Assembly: GCA_016188705.1 (NCBI GenBank)
Contig: JACPHH010000028.1
Location: 1 to 64,000, forward strand
Length of the DNA stretch: 64,000 nucleotides
DNA from: Candidatus Peregrinibacteria bacterium
Lineage (GTDB): Bacteria > Patescibacteriota > Gracilibacteria > UBA1369 > JACRIC01
Direction: 5' to 3'
A model generated the notes under the pieces. That model did no database searches and was not told the origin of the DNA. It saw only the letters and a program-made list of their open reading frames with translations. Positions 20,601 through 30,353 of the stretch are shown here, in pieces. The position numbers and the translations under genes are program-made. Numbering within the stretch: the first letter of the stretch is position 1; every line of letters starts with the position of its first letter.

Positions 20601-22079
20601 ACAAAACACAAACTCGTCGATATTGTCGAAGCATTCACGGGAATTGATTCACTCATTAAAAGCGAAGAAGAAAAAAAGAGACCAACAGAAGATAAAAGAA
20701 AAGTGACAGCAAGCTCTCTTAACCTTCGAGACGATGATATTCAAAAAATTAAAACTACAATTCCTCGAGGAGCAGAAGTGACAGTTCTGCCAGGTACTGC
20801 AAGAACTGAAAAAATAACAACAGCGAAGGGAGTAGAAGAGACTCATACTTTTGTGAAAGTAATAAGTAATGGCAATGAAGGATGGATGGCAGAAAAATAT
20901 TTACAAAAACAAGAAACGGAAACTTCTGCTGGAGGATTGGCAGGAAGCACAGATCGATCACGAGGAGGTCGACTAGGAGCACGACGCCATGAACTAGCTT
21001 CGGCCGAACCCGCGCCAGCAACGGCGCCGGCAGGAAATAACGACACAAGAAGCATTGAACCTGCTTCATCTGCGCAGGCAGGAGCATCAGGCAGCCCCAA
21101 CGCTCCAGCTGCCGCCCCAGCGCCACCAAATTTACCTGAATCACCAGCGTCAGTCATACCAGAAAAAATAAATAATATATCAATAGAACAAAAAAAGGTT
21201 TCCAACTACCCTGATGAATTTTTGGGAGAGATAGAATCTCTTTTTCACTATGTGAATGCTGAAGCCATGAATGCGAAAACGGTTCAATATGTGACAGAAG
21301 AAAAATACAGAACTGAAAAATATGGAAGTCGAAATATGTGGAAAGATTTTGACGTAATGAGAAAAGATATTTTTTCCATATCGCAAGTGAAATATCCCGA
21401 AAAAACCTCAATTCTTGAAGCTCTTTATCAAATATATACAAGAGAAGGATTGGCGCGATTTGGAAAAGGAGGAGTAACAATGCAGGCTCGACGACGCGAC
21501 GTGCAGGAGTCGGGTGCAGATAAGCTTTTTAGAGAGCAGATAGGTGGACGAGGAGAAAAAATCGTAACAGAGCCATTTAAAGTTGTGTTCAAGGATATTT
21601 TAGGACAAGGGGCTGGCGGTTTCTTAACAAACCTCGGAAAAGGAAGAATAGATAGCGCTTTAGGATCGCTTTTTGGAGGAGTCTTCAAAGGTGTCGGGCG
21701 TACGCTTTGGTATCCATTTGGAGCAGTTACGAATCTAAAACCTGGGACATTGAAGCCCACAAAAGAGCTTGACGAGCTTGTGGATGATTACATGGATGAA
21801 ATAAAAGAAAAAATAGCTGAATCGAATTTAGGATATTCAAAAAGAGAATGGAGCGATCTCATGAAACGAAAGTATAAAGATATACAAGAATATACAATTT
21901 ACGCAACACTTCAAAGCCTCGTAATTCAATACGAAATTAAGGTAGAAGAAAAAGATACAGTAGATAAAGTCATACGGAAAATAGTTCAAAGAGATCTCTA
22001 TCAAGAGTTACAGGAAGAAGCGAAAAGACGAGAAGCCAAATTAAGAGAAAACCCTTCCGGCACACCTGGTTCTAAATAG
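17616..22079 (+). CDS. Giant (1487 aa) coiled-coil protein with bacterial SH3-like domain
   Basis: KVTASSLNLRDDDIQKIKTTIPRGAEVTVLPGTA...FVKVISNGNEGWMAEKYLQ is SH3b-like; Ala-rich N-terminus, Pro/Ala linker; MET start at 17697 possible. Confidence 0.75.
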   Translation: MKYLKYNWLLSKKFPQGKFLFFIKNEGMETPNIIDAGETAELRKDATGASPSTYVDAARAKIFISDNAKQARDAIIDQYKGQYDAAYLSKWELTKNLAPDVLLTTGGAVVGGVMAGGARLIKWGGAALKAKKAVNVATKAIDASKAAKASLVTLQAARATAKAAGTKLPIGIKGLTATVKAAGDAEKIAVDEQAVAMAEKVTAKTTLLWHPKALIATGGGLAGYGAIASDMFNELGIVTNDTAIQKATLAVRMIEEGALQKLKLIETTSGVEEDRLGIVRGTAKELSEIVGYTVHINTPNAPSGVPLVDKARDNFGLNPENGLSTGTPVEFQEEEMDALLSSNPFVNALFTKIDQDTTFDWNDSLTSFGEGNKVSLKENLIKSEIIRIFANPDIPIFIGLIGQNENNNEFLDHMSEWMARLPNKEITYPAVDSLLGLLRKDESEYQGYIDAAVKKIRIEIDPIKNTLLNLNIALATERFEIIDSEFMALLTKDMSVLTLEDIKDFIEFDAKSHEVKLKEDGTLKAKIIDKLTEVLKKLEDHEAASHPDIKEKIEKLSANIKEININTLTTDDKNPVKIFNDILAAKEDAEKTKETFEKEKKEYANLFGSYMAVKAAIDDMKLGIDTAITPELKNPASPPLVFADLTDFTSIKTAITAKIKEILNQTTEKLKDKAEVRNLEYIKVQIDAEITPKIVVLDEAALTNDDAVAKLTSDIITPLQNIAVDVNTEIIPPLPDNLEGRKAEYKILSDLFWQVHEANEELKSGVATEWPSTIVFNEAEHLHESEITSVLLDEYKWNMTTTLKGYLTAATTFLEENSNILTDHTDINTLLVAINGKIETLNPSIITTNGQRIIREIISQLKEVNVNIQDELNADPEAVKRLARENYKKLKKSYDYIQDQAKKLGIAIEWPSGGIAQDRDPEILTDIELTQIAILGDALSNNIKAGLQKMVEPLEKRANDLANSEIIAKVAALKIKIGEITPADLTTSVDASPTGTKHKLVDIVEAFTGIDSLIKSEEEKKRPTEDKRKVTASSLNLRDDDIQKIKTTIPRGAEVTVLPGTARTEKITTAKGVEETHTFVKVISNGNEGWMAEKYLQKQETETSAGGLAGSTDRSRGGRLGARRHELASAEPAPATAPAGNNDTRSIEPASSAQAGASGSPNAPAAAPAPPNLPESPASVIPEKINNISIEQKKVSNYPDEFLGEIESLFHYVNAEAMNAKTVQYVTEEKYRTEKYGSRNMWKDFDVMRKDIFSISQVKYPEKTSILEALYQIYTREGLARFGKGGVTMQARRRDVQESGADKLFREQIGGRGEKIVTEPFKVVFKDILGQGAGGFLTNLGKGRIDSALGSLFGGVFKGVGRTLWYPFGAVTNLKPGTLKPTKELDELVDDYMDEIKEKIAESNLGYSKREWSDLMKRKYKDIQEYTIYATLQSLVIQYEIKVEEKDTVDKVIRKIVQRDLYQELQEEAKRREAKLRENPSGTPGSK

Positions 22080-22188
22080 CATTAATGGTTATGAAAAACT
22101 ATATCAAGAAATTGAGGGTACATTTTTCAAAATTGAAACGAAAAGAAATATCGTTCAGTCTTTGGCTGAGGCGTTCTCAATGATAATT

Positions 22189-23733
22189 TCATGTGGACGA
22201 AGGAGCGATACCAAAAAGGTCATACCAAAGGTAGCCGTGTTTTTTCGCGTCCAGCATGGCGGTCCATTGTAAAAGATAGGGAGCCATGAGGTCGCGGTGG
22301 CGATTTGACGAGGCTCCATAAAAATACGTGGCGCGATCGCCAAAATGGGTGACAATAATAGCCGCGATCGGAACACCTCCAATTTTTTTCACAATTTCAC
22401 GAGGAAAACTTTGTTCAGATGACGAAAATGCGGAATGAGCGACATTTTTATCATGAACACCTATTGAGTCTTTTGCTGTCATGTCTCGAGATATATGACA
22501 AATTCTTGTTGAGTCTTTTTCTTGTAGATCTCGCTTGATGGTGTCTTCGGAGATCTGTTGTTTATTTTCAATTTCATGAGGCATATACGCGATAAAGAGC
22601 TTTCCTAGTCCAAAATCGCCAGATGTCATTAAAAATCGCGTGTAATAATCGGCATCGTGGCCGTGAAATCCGTCGCGAGTCGTGGTTTCCTCAAAAAGCT
22701 GAAAAAAGACTCGACCTGCCTCTTCAGCTTTCAAAAAAGTCGGATCATGCAACTCTCGCTCTCGATCCCATTTCCACAAAAGAGACTTAACTCCCTTCTT
22801 TTGCGCAAGTCGAATATTATACCGGCCTTTCGGCTTCATCTGCTGCAAAATTTTTTCTTCCGGCAACGACAAATCAATCATGTTCGTCCATTCAGGCTGA
22901 TAATGCTGATGAGCGAGTCGAAATCCATTTTTGTGCCAAAAATCGGAAAAATTTTTAGAAGAATCAATTTTAGAAGATTTAAAAAGCTTTTGATGGGAAT
23001 TATCGTCAAGAGCGTTACAGTTTTCTTTTTTCGGTTTTTTTACAGAAAAACAAAACCTATTTGTCGCGAGACATAACTTTTTTGCGGCAAAACTAAGCTT
23101 CTTTCCCGCAAGAAAAATACAATACCATGGCATCTGAAAAACATATTCAACAGCAGGATGATACTGAATAATACGTCCTCCGAATTTCAATTTAAATTCC
23201 GTGATGCCACTCCATGAGTGATTATGAACCGGTCGATATTCATTCGCGTTTATGTGGAAAATAGTTGATTCATTGGGTTCCACGCGCAAAAAAATAGCTC
23301 GTTCCTTTATGGCAATAGCCTGAATATGATGAAAAAGGGCATCCCAAATGGACGAGTTCAGCTCTTTCCATCCCGGACCGCGCGGACAATAAAGCCATGA
23401 ACGTCCAAAAGGAAGCTTTCGTACATACAAAGTAATCGTTGCGACGAGTTTTCCTGGAACATCTTTCGCGGAAAGAAAAACTGTTTTTTTGTAATGTAAA
23501 CCCTTGCCGCTAAGACGAGACATTTTCGCGGAAAAACCAGATCCCTTCTTAATGTTCGATTCTGAGGAAAAAAAATGTGGCGCCTTTATTACCCCTAGAT
23601 TATATCGAAGCCCCGAGTCGACATCAAAAAGACCCGTAGAACTTTGTTGCACATCCCCGCCCATATTTTGAACAAATGCGTCAAATCGCTCAACATCTTC
23701 ACTCGATGGCGTGAAATAAACGATTTTATACAT
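22189..23733 (-). CDS. FemAB-family peptidoglycan bridge aminoacyltransferase with low-complexity insertions
   Basis: KGRYNIRLAQKKGVKS, FFQLFEETTTRDGFHGHDADYYTRFL, YFYGASSNRHRDLMAPYLLQWTAMLDAKKHGYLWYDLFGIAP. Confidence 0.9.
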   Translation of the reverse strand: MYKIVYFTPSSEDVERFDAFVQNMGGDVQQSSTGLFDVDSGLRYNLGVIKAPHFFSSESNIKKGSGFSAKMSRLSGKGLHYKKTVFLSAKDVPGKLVATITLYVRKLPFGRSWLYCPRGPGWKELNSSIWDALFHHIQAIAIKERAIFLRVEPNESTIFHINANEYRPVHNHSWSGITEFKLKFGGRIIQYHPAVEYVFQMPWYCIFLAGKKLSFAAKKLCLATNRFCFSVKKPKKENCNALDDNSHQKLFKSSKIDSSKNFSDFWHKNGFRLAHQHYQPEWTNMIDLSLPEEKILQQMKPKGRYNIRLAQKKGVKSLLWKWDRERELHDPTFLKAEEAGRVFFQLFEETTTRDGFHGHDADYYTRFLMTSGDFGLGKLFIAYMPHEIENKQQISEDTIKRDLQEKDSTRICHISRDMTAKDSIGVHDKNVAHSAFSSSEQSFPREIVKKIGGVPIAAIIVTHFGDRATYFYGASSNRHRDLMAPYLLQWTAMLDAKKHGYLWYDLFGIAPSST

Positions 23734-23811
23734 AGCTACGAAAGTTCCTTTATCACGATTTTGAACTATGAGAGAAAAATAAGCGCGAAAAAATATGTTT
23801 GCATCCTTTTT

Positions 23812-25020
23812 TTACTTCGTCATTTTCTTTCGAATAAAAGCGGGAATATCCAGCTCATTTTCCACCGACTTGAAGGCTTCCGGAGAAATATTTTTAGACT
23901 CAGTCATGGGCTGAGAAGGAGAGGTTTGTTGCGGTCGTTTGAGTGTCTGGTGTCCTCTCATCGTGCTCAAGTCCACATGGGTTTTTTCATCAAATCCAGT
24001 CGCCACCACGGTAATCTTGATTTCGCCGGTATAGGAATCATTAATAACAGCGCCGAAAATAATATTCGCGTCAGGATCAGAAGCCTCTGTAATAATACGA
24101 GCAGCCTCATCCACTTCAAACATGCTCAAATCCGTGCCGCCTGTAATATTAAAGAGAATACCTTTTGCTCCATTAATATTCATTTCAAGAAGAGGGCTTT
24201 CAACAGCTGATTTCGCGGCTTCAACGGCACGATTTTCACCGCTGCCGTAACCGATTCCCATAAGAGCTGAACCGGAATTATCCATAATTGCCTTCACGTC
24301 GGCAAAATCCACGTTGATCATTCCGTGAATGGTAATAAGATCAGCAATGCCCTGTACGCCCTGCCGAAGCACGTCATCAACGACGGTAAAAGCATCCGTC
24401 AAAGGCGTTTTTTTATCAATAATGGAAAGAATGCGATCATTTGGAATCGTGATAAGCGTGTCAACTTTATTTTTAAGATTTTCCATGCCTTCTTCAGCTT
24501 GATTTTTGCGTTTCAAGCCTTCAAACGCGAATGGCCGAGTGACCACTCCGACAGTAAGGATTCCCATATTGCGGGCAAGATCGGCAATAACGGGCCCTGC
24601 TCCTGTTCCTGTTCCACCTCCAAGTCCAAAAGTAATAAAAACCATATCAGCGCCTTCAATAGCAGACTTTAATTCTTCGCAACTTTCTTCCGCTGCCTGC
24701 CTGCCGACATCTGGATTGCTTCCAGCGCCGAGTCCGCGGGTCGTTGCCTTTCCGATATTGATTTTAATGGGAGCTTCGGAATGATACAGGGCTTGAGCGT
24801 CGGTATTAACAGAAATAAAATCTATGCCTTTAAGGTTTGATTTTATCATTCGGTTAATAGCGTTGCCTCCGCCGCCACCAACGCCAATGACTTTAATTTG
24901 GGCCACTGGACTTATTTCAGGATGCACCTCCATGGTGCGCTTGGAAGAAGGGGGCGTTTTTCCAAATAAATTTCGTATAGGATCATTCTGACCTATATGT
25001 GGATCATTCATCTTGGACAT
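23812..25020 (-). CDS. ftsZ: Cell division protein FtsZ
   Basis: [34 protein letters not shown] tubulin signature. Confidence 0.98.
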   Translation of the reverse strand: MSKMNDPHIGQNDPIRNLFGKTPPSSKRTMEVHPEISPVAQIKVIGVGGGGGNAINRMIKSNLKGIDFISVNTDAQALYHSEAPIKINIGKATTRGLGAGSNPDVGRQAAEESCEELKSAIEGADMVFITFGLGGGTGTGAGPVIADLARNMGILTVGVVTRPFAFEGLKRKNQAEEGMENLKNKVDTLITIPNDRILSIIDKKTPLTDAFTVVDDVLRQGVQGIADLITIHGMINVDFADVKAIMDNSGSALMGIGYGSGENRAVEAAKSAVESPLLEMNINGAKGILFNITGGTDLSMFEVDEAARIITEASDPDANIIFGAVINDSYTGEIKITVVATGFDEKTHVDLSTMRGHQTLKRPQQTSPSQPMTESKNISPEAFKSVENELDIPAFIRKKMTK

Positions 25021-25069
25021 AGGGAAGGATTAAGGATAAGGAAAAAATGTATGTAAAAATATCTCTCAT

Positions 25070-26308
25070 TTATGGAAGAAGGCTTTTTACCCAATCTTTC
25101 ATGCCTCCAAACGCTTTGGAAACGCTGATCGATTTCAAACTGAGCCCCTGGGAATGCCCTTCAAAACGGGCTCCCCAAAGAATAAGTCCGATTGCTGAAG
25201 CATAAGCGGGATCATCAATCTTATCAACCACGCCTTCAAAATTTTGAGGAAAACCAATTTGCACGGGAAGATTGAGCGTTTCGCGAGCCAAATCGATACT
25301 TCCTGGCATTTTTGAACCTGCCCCCGTGAGAATAACTCCTGCCGGAAGCATGCCATCACGGTTAATTTTTGCCAATTGTTCTTTGACAAGACTGAAAATT
25401 TCGTGATATCTGGCCTGTATAATTTCCACCATAAGTTTTTTTGAAACCGTCTGCTGATCGATTTTACTGAGCTGGGAAAGATCAATGGTTTCGCGTTCAC
25501 TCACGTCTTCGGGAATGCAGGAGCCATATTCAATTTTAATTTTTTCCGCGGTATCAATGGAGGTGCGAAGTCCAATGGCAATATCATTGGTTACATTTTC
25601 GCCTCCAACGGGAATAATGGCGGTATGTAAAGTAGTTCCTTCTTCAAAAACACTCACCGACGTGGCGCCGCATCCGATGTCGACAACCACGACTCCGAGT
25701 TCTTTTTGGCGGCGCGAAAGAACCGCTTCGGAAGCCGCGAGAGAAGTTGGAATAATATCATCAATATCGACGCCCGCTTGATGAATACACTTTTCGATAT
25801 TTTTTACCGCGGGAACAAGTCCTGTAACGATATGAGCCTCAACTTCAAGCCGAATGCCCATCATTCCAACCGGGTATTTAATTCCTCGTTGATCATCGAC
25901 GGAAAACGCTTTTGGAATGATACGCAAAATCCTTCGATTATGAGGAAGGCTCACGGCCTGAGCCGCTTCAAGCACGCGATCAATGTCATCTTCAGAAATT
26001 TCATTGCCCGTATGAGAGATAGCGATAACGCCCTTACTGTCAAATGCTTCGATATGATGGCCTCCAATTCCCAAAAAAACATGATGAACAGTTTCGCCAG
26101 CCATTCGTTCGGCGTCTTCGAGCGAAGCGGAAATGCTTTGAATAGTTTCTTCAACGTCAATAACAAGCCCTTTTCGAAGTCCGTTGGAAGGAGCCACTCC
26201 GACTCCAATAATATTAGGAAGAGCGCCTTTATCTTCCAGACGACCTATGACGGTTCGAATTTTTGAACATCCGATATCAAGTCCTGCTACCAACTGTACT
26301 TTAGGCAT
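25070..26308 (-). CDS. ftsA: Cell division protein FtsA
   Basis: VAGLDIGCSKIRTVIG, VVVVDIGCGATSVSVFEEG, VILTGAGSKMPG; upstream of ftsZ. Confidence 0.96.
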   Translation of the reverse strand: MPKVQLVAGLDIGCSKIRTVIGRLEDKGALPNIIGVGVAPSNGLRKGLVIDVEETIQSISASLEDAERMAGETVHHVFLGIGGHHIEAFDSKGVIAISHTGNEISEDDIDRVLEAAQAVSLPHNRRILRIIPKAFSVDDQRGIKYPVGMMGIRLEVEAHIVTGLVPAVKNIEKCIHQAGVDIDDIIPTSLAASEAVLSRRQKELGVVVVDIGCGATSVSVFEEGTTLHTAIIPVGGENVTNDIAIGLRTSIDTAEKIKIEYGSCIPEDVSERETIDLSQLSKIDQQTVSKKLMVEIIQARYHEIFSLVKEQLAKINRDGMLPAGVILTGAGSKMPGSIDLARETLNLPVQIGFPQNFEGVVDKIDDPAYASAIGLILWGARFEGHSQGLSLKSISVSKAFGGMKDWVKSLLP

Positions 26309-26917
26309 ACTGTGTAAAAAAATAAAAAAGTAAGAAATAAAGCCTACAAATCTCTACGCTACGTCTAAAAAAAATATAAACGAAAAAAAACCATTTTACA
26401 AATATATTGTTCAATTTTTGGCTTATTTAAGCCTTTTGTATCAAATTCTTATTCAATCCCCTCCTCTGCTCTAAGCCAAAAAGAGGCTACAAAGTCTTTT
26501 AAAAACACCTCAATTTTTAAGCGTAAAATACCGCAAGAATAAGAAGAAAATACGAATAAATTATTTATTCCATTAAGAAGTTGAATAAAAAAAATATACA
26601 AACATGTAAAAAACAGCCTTATGAAAAGAAAAATGATCTATAAAAAAAAATGAGCGCTTTTCATTTTTTTTAAAAAAAATGAAAGAAAAATAACTTCAAC
26701 GAATAAAATCGAAAAAATGAATTTTAATGGCTTTTTTAAGCCTTAAAGACGATATTTAAAAAAGAAGGTTGTTAAAATTGATTATCGCGAAATAAAAAAA
26801 GAAAAAACGCAAGACATTTTTTAATAACTGCTCATGATTTTTTTTTAAGCAGAGGGAAAGACATATAGGAACTCCCGCAAAATTTCGTTACGAAAATGAG
26901 GTTTTGTGAGAATTCCT

Positions 26918-27003
26918 GCCATTTGAGCGCGTGGCAAAGCATAGCGAAAATGAAGTTCCCGCCGCATTTCTACTACAATTTGAACGCAGAGCGAAACGTG
27001 GCG
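26918..27003. repeat. Family-3 repeat, two adjacent half copies
   Basis: catttgagcgcgtggcaaagcatagcgaaaatgaagttcccgcc and aatttgaacgcagagcgaaacgtggcgtagcgaaaat. Confidence 0.7.
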
Positions 27004-27019
27004 TAGCGAAAATCAATTT

Positions 27020-27904
27020 TTAAAAAAGCTTTGTTTGTTCTGGAGCTGAATCAAGAGAAAGTTTTTTGAGCAAGCTTGTAAAATGAAGCGCTCGAAAGAA
27101 ATCTGGAACTCCTGTTTTCGCAAGGTCACGTACTTGGCACTGTTCGAAATGAAGTTCAACGGGAACGCTGGTATAAATCGTGGCCAATTTTTTACTTAAA
27201 AAAGCGGTATCTCGATCATTTTCAAGTTTTCGACGCGTTTTTTCGGGAATATTCGCGAGATTTTGATAGATATTTTCAAGAGAACCATAGGTTTCAAGAA
27301 GCGATTCTGCTGTTTTCGTGCCGATACCGCGCACTCCAGGAATATTATCGCTCGCGTCCCCTTTTAAACCTTTGAAATCTATTACCTGCGTCGGAGTAAC
27401 GTGGAGACGTTCTTGGACTTTTTCAGGAGTATAAAATTCAAATGCTTGAAAGCCCGGCGTGGCGACTGTTGTTACTTTATTGACTAATTGAAAAGTATCG
27501 AGATCGCCTGAAACAACAATAACTTCGACATCGTTTTTTTCGACGCCTTTTTTGGCAAGTGTCCCGAGAATATCATCTGCTTCGTAGCCCGGAGCTTCGT
27601 AAATTGGCACGCCGAGAGCCGTAACAAAGGCTTTGATTTTTGGAATTTGATCATACAGTTCTTGGGGCGTTTTTTTTCTAGTAGCCTTATATTCAGGGAA
27701 AGAATCGTGTCTGAAACATTTTTTTGAGCTGTCAAAAGCGACAGCCATATACTCCGGATTCATTTTTCGCAGAATATTCATGACAATGCTCGCGAATCCA
27801 TAAACGGCATTCACGAGCTCTCCCGATGGAGACGTCAGCGGAGGCAAAGCGTGAAAAGCTCGATGAAAAAGTGAATTTCCGTCGATAAGAACGAGTTTTT
27901 GCAT
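27020..27904 (-). CDS. Stand-alone 5'-3' exonuclease (PolA N-terminal type)
   Basis: LVLIDGNSLFHRAFHALPPL, APGYEADDILGTLAKKG, DFKGLKGDASDNIPGVRGIGTKTAESLL; ORF extends to 27931. Confidence 0.93.
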   Translation of the reverse strand: MQKLVLIDGNSLFHRAFHALPPLTSPSGELVNAVYGFASIVMNILRKMNPEYMAVAFDSSKKCFRHDSFPEYKATRKKTPQELYDQIPKIKAFVTALGVPIYEAPGYEADDILGTLAKKGVEKNDVEVIVVSGDLDTFQLVNKVTTVATPGFQAFEFYTPEKVQERLHVTPTQVIDFKGLKGDASDNIPGVRGIGTKTAESLLETYGSLENIYQNLANIPEKTRRKLENDRDTAFLSKKLATIYTSVPVELHFEQCQVRDLAKTGVPDFFRALHFTSLLKKLSLDSAPEQTKLF

Positions 27905-28004
27905 AAGTTTTTGAAGTACATGACGACTCATGAATTATAAAGAAATATCTGGAAAAAACATAGAATTTTTGTTATAATAATATAATTGATTCAGCATTGT
28001 AATA

Positions 28005-28547
28005 ATGGCGTTATCTCGAAAAAAACAGAATAAAATTTCCTTTCAAAAAACATTTCACTTGAATATTGATTCTGGAACGCCGCTCATTACGGTTTTTATC
28101 GATTATTTTCCTTTGGAAAAGAGAGAAATGTTGCCGCTTCTCATTGAAGGATTTTTGACGCTTCCTCTTCAGTTAGCAATTATTGAGCCCGCAAAAGATC
28201 TTTTAAAAAATGCCGTAAAATTGCCAAAAAATGGCAATGCTATTTTTATTTCCGAAAAAAGTATGGAACGGCTCTTTGAAGCGAGCGATATGGCACTTTT
28301 TCTCATGGAAACATATCACTCGTTTGTGCCGATAAAAAGCGCTCTGCGGTCAAAGGTTGTGCCTATCATGCAGGGTTTTTCAGAGCTGAAAAATCTTACA
28401 AATTACAATCCTGTAACGGAAAAAGGAAACAGTTTTCTTTTTGATCATTTTACTGCTTGGAATATTTTTGCGGAAGTAGTGAGGGCCTGTGAAAATTATC
28501 GTTTTCCTTATGACTGGAAAAATATCATAGAGCAGGGAAAAGAATAA
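28005..28547 (+). CDS. Small protein resembling the C-terminal half of a starch/glycogen synthase-like GT-B glycosyltransferase
   Basis: ASDMALFLMETYHSFVPIKSALRSKVVPIMQGFSELKNLTNYNPVTEKGNSFLF...W aligns by eye to GT5 C-termini; catalytic-site residues altered. Confidence 0.5.
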   Translation: MALSRKKQNKISFQKTFHLNIDSGTPLITVFIDYFPLEKREMLPLLIEGFLTLPLQLAIIEPAKDLLKNAVKLPKNGNAIFISEKSMERLFEASDMALFLMETYHSFVPIKSALRSKVVPIMQGFSELKNLTNYNPVTEKGNSFLFDHFTAWNIFAEVVRACENYRFPYDWKNIIEQGKE

Positions 28548-28716
28548 CGCGAATGACAGAAATATCAACTTTTCAGCCCCCAAGAATATTCTTTAATCCA
28601 GCTATTTCCATGGGAAACTTCTGAAAAACGTGGTTTCATTAGGGAGTTTCTGAAAAACATCTTTTTTATTGTAATTTGCAAACTTCGCGCGAAAATTTAT
28701 TTTTCTAAAGATGCCA

Positions 28717-29103
28717 TTATTGAAGCGTTCCATTTTTTCCTTCGCCTGTAATATTTTGAACAGTATTGAGTATTTCTCCAAAATCGATATATCGAATAAT
28801 ATCCAGACCCAAAGCCTTTCCGACTGTTGCGACGAGAACTACGGCAAGCACCGTAATAATAAGCCCGATAATCGCATGGCGGATTGTTCCGACTGCTTCT
28901 TTGATTTTAGCATCATCACCGCCTGAAAGAATAAATTTTATGCCTCCGTAAATGACGTAAAACACGCATAGGAGTCCGGCAAGAATAATGGCATAAGCAA
29001 TGCCGCGATTAATAATTTCGACTATGTTTATATTGGCAAGATTGGAAAAATCAATATTTTGCTGAGGAACAACGACTATCCATCGAAACAAATCCTGAAT
29101 CAT
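28717..29103 (-). CDS. T4SS-pilin-like membrane protein
   Basis: EIINRGIAYAIILAGLLCVFYVIYGGIKFILSGGDDAKIKEAVGTIRHAIIGLIITVLAVVLVATVG, typical of Patescibacteria pilin-like ORFs. Confidence 0.75.
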   Translation of the reverse strand: MIQDLFRWIVVVPQQNIDFSNLANINIVEIINRGIAYAIILAGLLCVFYVIYGGIKFILSGGDDAKIKEAVGTIRHAIIGLIITVLAVVLVATVGKALGLDIIRYIDFGEILNTVQNITGEGKNGTLQ

Positions 29104-29107
29104 AGAC

Positions 29108-29518
29108 TTAGTCTAAGGTATCAACGCCGCTGGAACCGCCGGATTCTCCAATGCTGCGGACAGTATCAATAATATCGCCAAAATTAATATATCGAATAAT
29201 GTCGAGTCCAAGAGCCCGACCAACCGTGGCTACGGCAACAACAGCCAAAACCGTAATAATAAGACCAAATATCGAATAACGTATAGTACTTACCGCCTGT
29301 TTGATTTTTCCTTCATCCCCGCCTGAGAGAATAAAAGAAATACCGCCAATAAAGACGAAAATAACCGAAAGAAGACCAGCGACAATTATCGTATAGGCAA
29401 TACCTCGGTTAATAATTTCAACCACGTCATAGTTTTGGGCGGCTTCAACGATAGACTGAGCAGGCATAGGAATAAATAAAAAAATAATATTTATCAAGGG
29501 TTCCCTTAACTTTACCAA
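29108..29518 (-). CDS. T4SS-pilin-like membrane protein (tandem paralogue)
   Basis: Close paralogue of 28717-29103, 4 bp apart. Confidence 0.75.
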   Translation of the reverse strand: MVKLREPLINIIFLFIPMPAQSIVEAAQNYDVVEIINRGIAYTIIVAGLLSVIFVFIGGISFILSGGDEGKIKQAVSTIRYSIFGLIITVLAVVAVATVGRALGLDIIRYINFGDIIDTVRSIGESGGSSGVDTLD

Positions 29519-29585
29519 GAAATCTATTTAAAAATAGCACCCCCTCTGCGGATAGTATATACGGAATCCAAAAAGAAAACAAAAA

Positions 29586-29912
29586 TTATTCGTTATCGTC
29601 CGGAATACTGACAGCATTTTCCGTATCAGGTTCAACAATTTTCAGATTGACACGGGCGTTATGCTTGGATCCAATGACTCGGAGGAGAATTCGGAGTGAT
29701 TTGGCGGTTTGACCACTTTTTCCAATAACCTTGCCCATGTCATCCTTGCTTACTCGAAGGGTGATAAGCACTCCCATTTCATCAACGCTACGAGTCACCA
29801 CGACCTCTTCGGGTTTTTCTACGATCTGTTTGACTACCCATTCAATAAAATCACGATCCGGCCCCTGAGTAGGATCAGTATCAACGAGAGTTTGTGTGTC
29901 GTCGGCCATCAT
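29586..29912 (-). CDS. KH-domain RNA-binding protein (KhpA/YlqC-like)
   Basis: LRVSKDDMGKVIGKSGQTAKSLRILLRVIGSKHNARVNLKIVEP. Confidence 0.93.
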   Translation of the reverse strand: MMADDTQTLVDTDPTQGPDRDFIEWVVKQIVEKPEEVVVTRSVDEMGVLITLRVSKDDMGKVIGKSGQTAKSLRILLRVIGSKHNARVNLKIVEPDTENAVSIPDDNE

Positions 29913-29957
29913 AATTCGGTGTTAAAAAAATAAAATATGCAAAACGAGCGCAAATTT

Positions 29958-30353
29958 TTATACTGTGTCTTTTGATGCCGCATCTTTTGATACTGCTGAT
30001 GCCACGGGCTTTTTTGAAGCTTCTGGAGCGTTAGATTGAGCGTCTGCTCCTGCCGCTTTCATCTCTTTTTTATTTTTATGTTGAAAATTGCGCGGTCCGA
30101 TGTAGCGTTCCATATTTTGCATGCCGGCGCGTTTTAAAAGAGAAGCGATGCTATCAGTAGGCTGAGCTCCGCGTGAAATCCAAAAATGAACACGCTCTTG
30201 GTCAAAATGAATGTCTTTGTTTGGAGAAGTAGGGTTATAATGGCCCAAAACTTCAGTTATTTTTCCTTTAATGGGGTTTCTCGCTTCGGCCACAACAATA
30301 CGAAATTTTGGCTGATTTCTGCGACCTGTTCGAGAGAGTCGTATTCTGAGCAA
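29958..30353 (-). CDS. rpsP: 30S ribosomal protein S16 with Ala/Ser/Lys C-terminal extension
   Basis: MLRIRLSRTGRRNQPKFRIVVAEARNPIKGKITEVLGHYNP. Confidence 0.97.
   Translation of the reverse strand: MLRIRLSRTGRRNQPKFRIVVAEARNPIKGKITEVLGHYNPTSPNKDIHFDQERVHFWISRGAQPTDSIASLLKRAGMQNMERYIGPRNFQHKNKKEMKAAGADAQSNAPEASKKPVASAVSKDAASKDTV

Noticed and set aside
26309-27019. Long AT-rich gap after ftsA as a structured RNA locus
   Set aside because: Contains homopolymer runs and family-3 fragments but no recognisable riboswitch, RNase P, SRP or 6S signature.
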